Assembly: GCA_000151295.1 (NCBI GenBank)
Contig: GG745333.1
Location: 941,277 to 970,348, forward strand
Length of the DNA: 29,072 nucleotides
Reading direction: 5' to 3'
Origin: Allomyces macrogynus ATCC 38327
Taxonomy: Eukaryota > Blastocladiomycota > Blastocladiomycetes > Blastocladiales > Blastocladiaceae
Under the pieces are notes generated by a model, which did not search any database, had not been told where the DNA came from, and was given only the letters and a program-made list of their open reading frames with translations. A program made the position numbers and the translations under genes. Position 1 is the stretch's first letter; each line of letters begins with the position of its first letter. Shown in pieces: positions 21,342-29,072 of the stretch.

Positions 21342-21765
21342 TGTCCGCTTTCGCAGCGAGCGGGACGGGCGTGCGCACGGGAAGCGGCACTGGTGGCGGC
21401 GCGTGCGGGAGCGCGTCGCGCGGACGCGACTTGGACCGCACTGTCTTGGCGACATGCTTCTTGCTCGACGACCGCGCGCGCGAGGTTGGCTGCTTGAGCA
21501 CCGTTGGCTCAGATTCGTCTTCTTCATCGTCATCTTCGGCCGACGGCATGATCCCGATGGTCCGGTGGTGCGACGCCTTCCATACGTGCACTGGAGCCAG
21601 TGCGGGAGGCCTCCCGCGCGACTCGGTCACGGCAGAATTGGTGGTCGACGACCCCGATGACGAGGCCGTCGCTGGGTGGGGAGCGTGCGCGGAGAGCTCG
21701 TTCTTCCATTGCTTGCGGAATTGCTCGAGCTCGTCCTCGGTGACGGGAATTTGCGGCGTGTCCAT
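19948..21765 (-). CDS. FBXO9-like: FBXO9-type F-box protein
   Basis: Predicted substrate receptor of an SCF (Skp1-Cullin-F-box) ubiquitin ligase. Five exons, 21765-21190, 21124-21068, 20995-20523, 20456-20375 and 20304-19948, give about 514 aa. The N-terminus has DELEQFRKQWKNEL, as at the start of FBXO9 proteins, then a disordered Ser/Ala/Pro-rich region. A TPR-like helix pair (AMQLYQQGM joined to DLEHEGNLAGALKAYRAAF) is split by an intron. The F-box is at about 283-330 (VLPAELLARAFKFAI, LSLVCKKFCLVAREPTIWKH). It is followed by the family hallmark PRIRFDGVYISRCMYVRQG and VEYFRYLRFFRDGRVLSYMT, and by a C-terminal beta domain ending TEFRPYVFSKVKSY. All junctions keep frame. The introns are 65-72 nt. 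It corresponds to Hrt3 of yeast. Confidence 0.93.
21311..21340. repeat. (GAC)10 microsatellite coding for poly-Ser
   Basis: Ten perfect GAC units on the given strand. In the FBXO9-like gene (minus strand) they are read as TCG codons and give ten serines in the disordered linker before a run of alanines. Likely to vary in length between strains. Confidence 0.9.
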
Positions 21766-22133
21766 GGTGCAGATTGGGTCGCGACTTCGTGCTGGTGCTT
21801 CCGACGCGTGACCGCAGCTCGAATATCGTCAATCAAAATCTAGTGGGGGCGCGCTGCTCTTATGCAGCTAGTGGTTGGATGGTGGAAGAGCCGTGGTCGT
21901 CGTGAAATGCTTCCGCGGCGCCTGTCGTTGAAGACGCGACAGTGTTGGCGGCCAAAAGCGCGGATCGGCGATGAGGTGCGCCGGTTGTGACAAAACATGA
22001 TGCGCAACCACCGCCGCTTTTCCCACCTTTGCCTCTTGATGCTAGACGTGATCTCCCCCGCTCGCTCCAACGTGGAAATTAAGACTAAATACTCGCGGAT
22101 TCGCGTATCCCCCTCGCGCTCGACGGGTAACGA
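21766..22133. other. Intergenic: FBXO9-like promoter and HID1 3' flank
   Basis: About 370 bases between two minus-strand genes. No gene is recognisable. Short open frames on both strands lack conserved content. Confidence 0.4.
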
Positions 22134-24791
22134 CTATTGCCCCATCACCGACCCGGACCTGCTCCCCGCCACCGACGCTGAGCTCGATCCAGGTCGGCTC
22201 GCACTTCCTGCTGCTCCCGCCGCACCTGCGTCACCGGCCGTTGCCGCTGCGTCCGCGGTCCTCCCATTCCCCACAGCCGTCGCTGCCGCCGCCGCCGCAG
22301 CTTCCGCAACAGCCGCCGCGGGCCCGACGACCTGGACCTTGAACCGGCGCGGACTCGTCCCATGCCAGAGCCCGACCGACCGCTCGCCCGGCTTGTGGCG
22401 CAAAAAGCAAGCACCCCAGACAAACCCAACGAGCCAGACGCGCACGGCCGTTGACGGGTGGTACCTGCCGTCAAGCGACGGCGGTTCGGTCCCGGCCTGC
22501 AATGCGTACACTTGGTGCGGTGCCGCGAGCTGCGGCGACTTGGGCATGGTCATGAGTACGCCGGCAATGTCCTCGAGTGGTTTTGGGCCGTCGTGCTGCA
22601 TGACGAGCACGTGCTCGAGTTGTGGCAGTGTGATGTGCGGACGCCACGACGCGAACTAGGTATAGAAGAGAGGGGCAATGTCAGCGGAAATGGACGCGCA
22701 TAGCCTGGGTCAAATAAGACAAACGGACCCATTGGTGCGAAGGTTCCCATCCTTGCGACCGCTTCTTTTCCTTGCCCTTGCCGACAATCGGCGACTCGAG
22801 CTGCTCGGGCTGCACAAACACAAACTGCGACAGCTCGCGGTAGTACGACATGACCTGGTCGAGCATCGCTCGGCTCTACTCATGCAATCACTCGTCAGCC
22901 ATCAGTGAAAACACATTCCGACCAAATGCATGCGCACCTCACGGTTCAGCCCCAACTCAATCTCATCAAACAGCGCCGCGGCGAGCTTCCAGTTATGCTC
23001 GCCCTTGGCGATATACCCCGGCTGACCCATGACGCACGCAAGCTGCACGATCGCGCGCGCGCCCTCGGGCGAGACTGGGTGGTACAGCAGCGCACGGTGC
23101 AAGATACCGAGAAACAGTTCGTAAAACTGGCCCGCGTACTCGGACGGCCGCGTCATCATCCCGTGCAGCGTCTGAATGATCGCGTCCGTGTGCTGCGTCT
23201 GCTTGAGCGAGAGCGACGCCAGGACCTGGATCGCGATCCGGAGCAGGTTCACTTCCTGCACCGTATTGAACCGCGTCATCAGGTCGAGCAGTTCTGGGAT
23301 CAGCTGATCGGCAAGGTCGGCCGAGTCGATGGCGTCGTAAAAGCTCTGAGCAATGTCAACCTCTCGTCAGCGACGTGGCCGGTTCGCAAGGCACAGCAAC
23401 TGAACAAGCATACCTCGTTGCAGTGCATGAAGCAGAAAATCAGGACCAAAATCTCGTGGAAGAACGGCACCGCCGGTGCGGCGCCCGGGAGCAGCGACGA
23501 CTTGCGGCGGCTCGCGAGGAGCCGGATCAGGGCCTCGGCGACCGGTCGGATATCGACGATCCGCGAGAACAGGGCGACATACTGGTTGCGTTCGTGCTCC
23601 ATGCCGAGCCGATCGACGCGCGTGAAAATAACGCACAGGACGTGCAACGACAACAGGACGAGCGTATCGGCCATACCGGCAACCCCCATGCCTGCTGGAT
23701 GCACTCCGACGCCCTCGTACGACAGCCACGTCGGCTGCCACGCCGTGACCGTGTTGAGCAGCGAACACAGCACGTCGCGGCCCATGGGGATCGACGGGAT
23801 CTCGCACGTCAGGTACGTCAGGTAGGGGTCCGGGTCGTCGGTGGCCGCAGCCGCATCGGAAAGCGTCGTGGGCGACACGGCCTGGGACGTGGGTGGCGTC
23901 GATGCGGAAGGTGCGGGCGTGAACATGCTCTTGGAGCAGAGCACGAGCAACAATCGCAGCATTTCAGTGCGGTGCGCCGTCACGGCAGCACTCGTCTTGA
24001 CAGGCAGCGACGCGCTGCGGCCCAGTCCGCGCTCCCAGATGCGGTAACCATTGTGGTCGTCGTCATCGTCGGTACTGTCAGCAGACGGCGGCGCGCGCGT
24101 TGCTTGCGACCCGTCGGCGGGGATGCGGTTGATAGTCGTTGCCGGGTCCGGGAACAGCGTAAACCCTTCGCGGAAGAGAAGGGCGAGAATCGCGTCGAGG
24201 AGGGCGCGATAGAGCGGACCCGTGACGACGGGCCGATGCAAGGTCGCGGTTTCGAGGTCGGGCTGCGCTCCATCAAACACAAACGCGATCAAGCGCGTCA
24301 AGAGCCGCACGCAGTTGAGCAGCTGTGCGTGCTTGGGCAGCGCCGGCACGCCCTGGCCGGTACCGGCCGTCGTGGAGGACCGTGCACCGCAACGAGGGAG
24401 GAGACGGAGGACGCGAGCGACGAAGCGACGGAGGCGCCGACGTTGGGTGCGTTCCAAGCCCTTGTCGTTGGCCAGGACCAGGAACTGGTCGGCGACGGCG
24501 TGGAAGAGGTGAACAAAGTGCACGGGCCGGTCGTCGCGCAGGCGGCGCAGGTCCTGCGGCGGCAGAAGCGTCCAGACGTCGTCGGCACTCGATGGCAGGT
24601 TCCAAAACTGCGCGAAAAACTGAGCTCGGTCGGCCTCGGGGACAGGCTGGTACGGCGATCGGGACACAGTCAGCAAATGTGGCACGCCGTGGCCACGCTC
24701 CTTGACTATGCGCACGGCGCAGACGCACCTGGTCGCGCAGTAGGCGCACGACAGCGTTGCGGAACGTGACTTTGCTGTCGGTGTTCCCCAT
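22134..24791 (-). CDS. HID1: HID1 (Hid1 domain, Golgi/secretory trafficking protein)
   Basis: Peripheral membrane protein of the Golgi that supports secretory sorting in animals. Five exons, 24791-24729, 24646-23414, 23345-22938, 22875-22729 and 22655-22134, give about 790 aa (human 788). It begins MGNTDSKVTFRNAVV, nearly the human start, with Gly2 and Ser6 fitting N-myristoylation. Exon 2 has FFAQFWNLPSSADDVWTLLP, LNCVRLLTRLIAFVF and YRIWERGLG, and HRTEMLRLLLVLCSKSMF. Exons 3-4 are more divergent alpha-helical sequence. The last exon holds FASWRPHITLPQLEHVL and VWLVGFVWGACFLRH, matching the conserved C-terminus. After the usual end there is an Ala/Ser/Gly-rich tail of about 60 residues. All phases are 0 and introns are 62-82 nt. 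The central region is shorter than in human, so exon 3 boundaries deserve a check. Confidence 0.9.
22280..22330. repeat. GCC/GCG repeat coding for the Ala-rich HID1 tail
   Basis: Imperfect GCC/GCG (minus-strand GGC/CGC) triplets encode alternating blocks of alanine in the C-terminal extension of HID1. It is a composition-driven low-complexity stretch. Confidence 0.7.
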
Positions 24792-26149
24792 GGTTTGCTC
24801 CAGGTGGTCGATGGTGCAGTACTGGACTTGATGATCGACAAACTGGCGTTGGTTCTTGAGGCCAAGTCGGCCGCCACGATGAACGGTGCTATCCGCAGAG
24901 TCTGGGCCAGGTCGAGCGGAGGTTTGCAGACAGTCTTTTTCTCTTTTGCAGCTGATGGTGGTCGAAGGGCTGCTCGCCGGCTGGGTGTTGCTGGCTGCAC
25001 AAGGACCAAGGACGCGAGCTCGCTGCCTGGAGAAAGCTGGAGAGGCTCCCGCTCTTGCTTTGGCTTGGCGTGTCATTTCCAGGCTGCCAAGGCTTCCCTT
25101 CCTACCTGACACCCATTTCTTCTCCATATTTACTGCCACCGAGCTGGGCACCCTGGAGAGAGACACAGAAAGACACAAAAGCGAAAGTAAAACATGCAAT
25201 TCGCAGGACCTCAACTCGATCCGCAACGTCCTCGAGTGATTTTGCCTGATATTTGGGAAGGGAGCGCGACATACGAAAGCCATCTATTCAACCTGGAGCG
25301 TTCCTTGAGCATCAAAACGGCCAGCTTGTGGCGGTGGCGGGTAACAACCACGTCGAAAGGAGGAGACGCTGATGATGATCGCGCGCTATCATTTTTCCTT
25401 GGAGAGCACTTCAACAGCCATCCAAGCGAGCAGAGCAATCAATGTGGAGGCTGCAAGAGATCTCTCGATGTCTGGACACGTCCCTCACAGGTGTCGTATC
25501 GCAGGCTGGTGCTCTCCACCACCGCCAACACCTACAAATGTATCACAATGCCGATGTGACAAACTAGGCTCCACGACGCCAAACAAGGGCTGCAAGGCCA
25601 ACGTAGACAGGTGGAGAACATGAATTTGACATTGTCCCGATTTCTTGTGCCCATTGAAAGTGACCAAGAGTCATTGATATTCGTGGGATCTGTCGGCGGA
25701 GGGTGTCGTGGGGAGCAACAAACTGGCGTCCAAGGCAGGACGGACAGAGCCCAGCAGAGAATGAGCGCGACCTGGTGGAGAAGCGACAATTCATGGTTCT
25801 TCAAACGATATTCTATACAAATGCCGGCTGAGACTCACTCGGCTGGTGAATAAATGCAAGAGGCTCAATGCCTGCCGTGCCAGATGATTGTTTTGCTCCG
25901 TCAAATGTTGATTTTCCTTTCTGGCTGCGCAACCAGTGGGCAAGAACGGGTCAGGATAATGAATAACGATGACTGCAGACCTCACAGACAGTGTATGATC
26001 AGGAGTAAATCATGAGCGGATTGATTGGGGTCTGCACGACTGGCAATCGACACTGGGACCAGGGGTCGCAATACGAATGCAACCAGGTGGAGGAGGTAGC
26101 ATTACATTCATTAAGCAGAACATTTTTCACTCTGCAACAGTGCGACGTG
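24792..26149. other. Large gene-free region upstream of HID1
   Basis: These 1358 bases separate the HID1 start from the stop of the DUF1365 gene, both on the minus strand. It is visibly less GC-rich than the rest, especially 25200-26150. No conserved protein, tRNA, rRNA or transposon motif was recognised; the longest open frames (about 120 codons) have unconserved translations. The 400 bases next to 24791 presumably hold the HID1 promoter. On the plus strand AATAAA occurs near 25849. Confidence 0.6.
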
Positions 26150-27940
26150 CTATTGACTCTTCGTTCGATCAGCCTGCGCCAATCCATGTTTCCGACCACC
26201 CGCAAAAACGCGCCCCGCAGCACGCTGGAACCTCGCAAACCGGGCGCGCTCCTCGGCCTCAAGCACGCGCACGTGCGTCCGTGCCACGTCGTCGCGCTCG
26301 TCGTGTGCCGCCGGCGACATGGTATTGTTTTTGCCCGCCGCGTACGCCGTGAGCCGCGCCGGCAGGTCAAACGGTGACCAGGCAAACTTGGCCATGTGCG
26401 CAAAGTATCGCAGGCTCAGCACGTGGCCGATCGCCGCCATGATCAGCAACCACAGCCAGTGCAGTTGCTGGAGCCGCGAGAGGTGCTCAGCTTGCTGCTC
26501 GAGGGGCGCACAACGGGCCGGGACGAGGGACGCGGACGACAAGGATGATGAGGGAGATGTGAGCAACCATTGTTGTGCGCGGCGCACTTGAGGAGCCGCA
26601 ATTTCGAGCCAGGTGCGGGGGGCCAGTGCGGGTCGCGTGCCGCAGAGCACTTGCACGACCTGCGCGAGCGCCACTTCGAGCGCCTGGTCCTGGTCGAGCG
26701 ACGCGCCCTCACCAGCGGGAAGCACGTGCACGTCGCGCGCCACGTATGCGTGCAGGAACCCGAGTACCGGGTTACCGTGCGTCGCGAGCAGCTCAAACAC
26801 GTCCCACTCGCGCACCTGGACACGAACCGTCACGGCGTCTTGGCATCCCACTGTCACGACTGTCTCGTCGGGCAGCTCGACGCCCAATCCCATGCCGAGT
26901 TGGCGAGCCGTTTTGTCCCACACGGCGTGAGGGCCCAGCAGGACTGTCGACGCGACGGCACGAGCCAGAGTCGATGGTGGCCGAGTGCGAATCGTGCGCG
27001 CACGACCAAACGAATGCGCCCCAGCCCCATTGGCGAGCGGTGCCGGCCGGTCGTAGACCCATAGGCCCTTGTCGAATGCGAGCTTCCAGGCCTCACGCAG
27101 CACGCGCGGAACGGTCAGGAATACGGTCACCGGGTACGTGGCCGCCGTCTTGAGCAGGTGCGCGGCCGTGATAGGCACGCTCGTCGAGGAGCGCACATCA
27201 GCGTACAGGACCATGCGCATCGCGTCACGCGGAACCAGCGCGTCCTCTTGATCACCGACAGCGACCTTGACCATGGCCTCGGGCGAGGTCGTCGACTGCT
27301 CCTCCAAGTCGCGCGGCACGGCGAGTGTCAGATAAACGTCGTACTGGCCCGACGCACGCGGGCACTTGGTCCAGACATCGTAGATGCCGCGGCGCGCGTT
27401 GAAGGGCGACACGTGGAATGAGCGCGCGACGCGGTAGGCGTGCGTGTACCCGCGCTTGCTGGCCTCGACAGGTACGGGCACCGTATTGACGCCCTTGGCG
27501 CAAACGTAAACGTGTTTTTCGCCAAACGTATTGTTGACTTCAAGAATCACGGCCACGAGCGGGTCGTTGTTGCCATCCACACTCGCATCTTCGTTGAAGC
27601 AATAGTAGACGGACAGTGGGTTGAAGGCATAGCCGCAAAACCTCGGCGTCGTGACAAGCAGGATTGACGTGACCGAATCGGCCAAGTCAGTGCCGACACG
27701 GTCGACGAGAGCGGCGTGGACCTTGGCCGAGAGCGGGCGCGCATCATCGAGCAAGTAGTCGCGCGACCAGACCGAGTAGAGAGCCCTCTGGTTATGTGCA
27801 AACAGGCGTGGGACATGCGTGCGGCCGGCCTCGAGGTCGGCCAAATCGAGTGCAAAGTAGACGACAGGGTAGACAAACTTGTGGGCGCGCGGATACACAC
27901 GCGCGTGCGTCGTCGTGCCCGTGAGGAGGGCGTTGCGCAT
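26150..27940 (-). CDS. DUF1365 family protein with C-terminal membrane segment
   Basis: Single exon of about 596 aa. The ATG at 27940 is the first in the frame and is followed directly by the domain; the open frame further upstream starts only with GTG and looks non-coding. Residues 1-260 carry DUF1365 hallmarks: HARVYPRAHKFVYPVVYFAL, DLADLEAG, FCGYAFNPLSVYYCFNED, EVNNTFGEKHVYV and SFHVSPFNARRGIYDVW. The biochemical role of this family is not established; in bacteria it often neighbours cyclopropane-fatty-acid synthase and amine-oxidase-like genes, which suggests lipid metabolism. The rest is less conserved and may fold as a second domain. Near residue 495-520 a hydrophobic stretch (LHWLWLLIMAAIGHVL) could be a membrane helix. 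The C-terminus is basic and disordered. It is divergent from the Rab GDI gene. Confidence 0.88.
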   Translation of the reverse strand: MRNALLTGTTTHARVYPRAHKFVYPVVYFALDLADLEAGRTHVPRLFAHNQRALYSVWSRDYLLDDARPLSAKVHAALVDRVGTDLADSVTSILLVTTPRFCGYAFNPLSVYYCFNEDASVDGNNDPLVAVILEVNNTFGEKHVYVCAKGVNTVPVPVEASKRGYTHAYRVARSFHVSPFNARRGIYDVWTKCPRASGQYDVYLTLAVPRDLEEQSTTSPEAMVKVAVGDQEDALVPRDAMRMVLYADVRSSTSVPITAAHLLKTAATYPVTVFLTVPRVLREAWKLAFDKGLWVYDRPAPLANGAGAHSFGRARTIRTRPPSTLARAVASTVLLGPHAVWDKTARQLGMGLGVELPDETVVTVGCQDAVTVRVQVREWDVFELLATHGNPVLGFLHAYVARDVHVLPAGEGASLDQDQALEVALAQVVQVLCGTRPALAPRTWLEIAAPQVRRAQQWLLTSPSSSLSSASLVPARCAPLEQQAEHLSRLQQLHWLWLLIMAAIGHVLSLRYFAHMAKFAWSPFDLPARLTAYAAGKNNTMSPAAHDERDDVARTHVRVLEAEERARFARFQRAAGRVFAGGRKHGLAQADRTKSQ

Positions 27941-28780
27941 CTTGAGTATTGTCGTCGGCGTCGGTAATCGTCGGCGCAATAGTTGTGGAAGGCCTTGGGA
28001 GCCAGAGAAGATCGGGACAGTGAGGTTGGGAGCGAGAGAGTGTCGTTTGGCTTTGATCGTCAAATATCGTTGACCGTGCAAGACCCGGCGGGAGCCCGAC
28101 TCGAGACCCAAGTGCGCGCCATGACTTGCGCGGTGCCTTGGGTTGTCGGGCACGACGTTCCCGCCCGGTGCTGACAGACGTTGACCGGGGGCAAATCGCG
28201 CTGGCGATCGTGATCGCGGTCACGTCCCTTGCATTTGCAAATCGCCACTCATTTGCCACATTCGTCGACAATCGCTTGCATTCTTGCCGGTATTTGCACC
28301 ATCCACGCATCATGGCGCCGAGCGAGAAACGTGCGCCCAGGGCCGCCACCGCGAGAGGAGCGCGTCGCGGCCGAGAACGAGCTCGAAACCGGCCCATCGA
28401 CGGCGACGACAAGGACGGCCACCCCCGCACCAGCACTGCCTTGAACACGCTGCAATCGACTGTCGCTGCAACTGCTTCGCAACACCCTGCAACTTGCCGC
28501 CATGGTGCATGCTTCGACCCCTTCATCGCGTCGACCCGGGCCATCGCCATCCAACCGTGTTTTGGCCCGATTATGCGGTTCGAGCAGCGTACTCTTGACG
28601 CTCGGGCATCCAGACCTTGCGGATCGCCGGGCTCGTGGGCTCGACGCTCGCGAGTGTTGCTGTGGCCCATGGTGATCGAGACTCGGCTCCAAGGCGAACC
28701 GCCAATTGTTCATGATCCATTTTCGTCGAAATTGACGTTGATTCGTCCGCTCGCCTTGTTCGCCCTTGGTCTGCGTGTAG
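27941..28780. other. Divergent promoter region, DUF1365 and Rab GDI
   Basis: About 840 bases between the DUF1365 start and the first recognisable GDI exon. It should contain both promoters, the GDI initiator exon and its first intron. Two ATG triplets directly followed by GT could be that exon: 28502-28504 (in strong GCCGCC context) and 28669-28671 (giving a typical 109-nt intron). A long plus-strand open frame (28126-28785) has an unconserved translation and is not called. Confidence 0.5.
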
Positions 28781-29072
28781 AATGAGAACTACGACGTGAT
28801 TGTGCTCGGCACGGGCCTGACCGAGTGCATCCTGTCGGGGCTGCTCGCGGGTGAGGGGAAGCGCGTGTTGCACATGGACCGCAACGAGTTTTATGGCGGC
28901 GAGAGGCGGTTCGCTCAAACCTGAGCCAAGTACGTTGTGATCGCTCTCTCATCATTTGAGTCGCACGTTGAGACGTCGTGGGGCAATGGCTCCAAATTTT
29001 GAGGAAGCAAGGACTGATATGGGCATCCTGTCTCTTGTCAGATCTACCGCAAGTTTCGCGATGGAGTTGCCG
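28781..29072 (+). CDS. GDI1: Rab GDP-dissociation inhibitor, 5' part, with apparent 2-nt frameshift
   Basis: Binds prenylated GDP-Rab proteins and recycles them from membranes. After a GTGTAG acceptor the exon 28781-28929 reads [20 protein letters not shown] (the dinucleotide-fold motif), then [15 protein letters not shown], all diagnostic of GDI. The missing initiator Met must come from an ATG-only upstream exon (28502 or 28669). After GGE the frame runs into a stop at 28922-28924. Ignoring the extra AG at 28904-28905 gives [11 protein letters not shown], which has exactly the length and ending of other GDIs, followed by a GTACGT donor at 28930. The next exon starts at 29042 ([10 protein letters not shown]) and runs off the window. 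The 2-nt excess looks like an indel in a GAGAG stretch, either a sequence error or a real lesion. The gene is incomplete here. Confidence 0.85.

Noticed and set aside
23375..24769. 464-codon open frame on the plus strand
   Set aside because: Antisense shadow of HID1 exons 1-3; the translation is Arg/Gln-rich without family features, and the HID1 strand shows clear conservation and splice sites.
1..29072. A CRISPR array, prophage, transposon, biosynthetic cluster or other undescribed gene system
   Set aside because: No spaced direct repeats, integrase, transposase, terminal repeats or linked enzymes were seen. The neighbours are unrelated housekeeping-type eukaryotic genes.

Overview
The window looks like nuclear DNA of a GC-rich, intron-containing, flagellated eukaryote, most likely a zoosporic fungus of the Blastocladiomycota or Chytridiomycota type. 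The reasons are: every recognisable gene is a single eukaryotic gene with its own promoter region; most genes are split by short introns (mostly about 62-116 nt, many donors GTGCGT or GTACGT); a septin and fungal-style housekeeping genes occur beside an axonemal protein (CFAP57). The order-level placement is inference. There are no operons, prophage, insertion sequences, CRISPR arrays or tRNA/rRNA genes that I could see.

Layout: (1) 107-2076 (+) PDE9-type cyclic nucleotide phosphodiesterase, 7 exons. (2) 2591-3572 (+) ribosomal protein uL29 (RPL35), apparently with an ATG-only first exon and a 7-nt last coding exon. (3) 3701-4174 (-) small unknown two-helix membrane protein. (4) 4613-8564 (-) CFAP57/WDR65, 7 exons, a WD40 plus coiled-coil axoneme protein. 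(5) 9028-10214 (-) methyltransferase-16 family protein, whose two reading frames join through a GC-AG intron. (6) 11011-12528 (+) SERHL/MEST-like alpha/beta hydrolase. (7) 13503-15090 (+) short septin with two micro-exons of 6 and 9 nt and an EF-hand-like loop. (8) 15698-17842 (+) Sas10/Utp3 of the small-subunit processome. (9) 18185-19665 (-) glutathione-S-transferase-like protein. (10) 19948-21765 (-) FBXO9-type F-box protein. (11) 22134-24791 (-) HID1. (12) 26150-27940 (-) DUF1365 protein. (13) 28781 to the end (+) Rab GDP-dissociation inhibitor, partial, with an apparent 2-nt frameshift.

The genes do not form one pathway. Loose themes are ribosome production (uL29, Sas10), Golgi and Rab trafficking (HID1, GDI), the motile zoospore (CFAP57, and possibly cGMP turnover by the PDE) and the cytoskeleton (septin). 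Exon models were built by hand from reading frame, GT/GC-AG sites and remembered family conservation. Splice sites that are uncertain are marked as such. I found no clearly undescribed multi-gene system; the most unusual features are in gene architecture (micro-exons, GC-AG intron, ATG-only exons) and in the septin.
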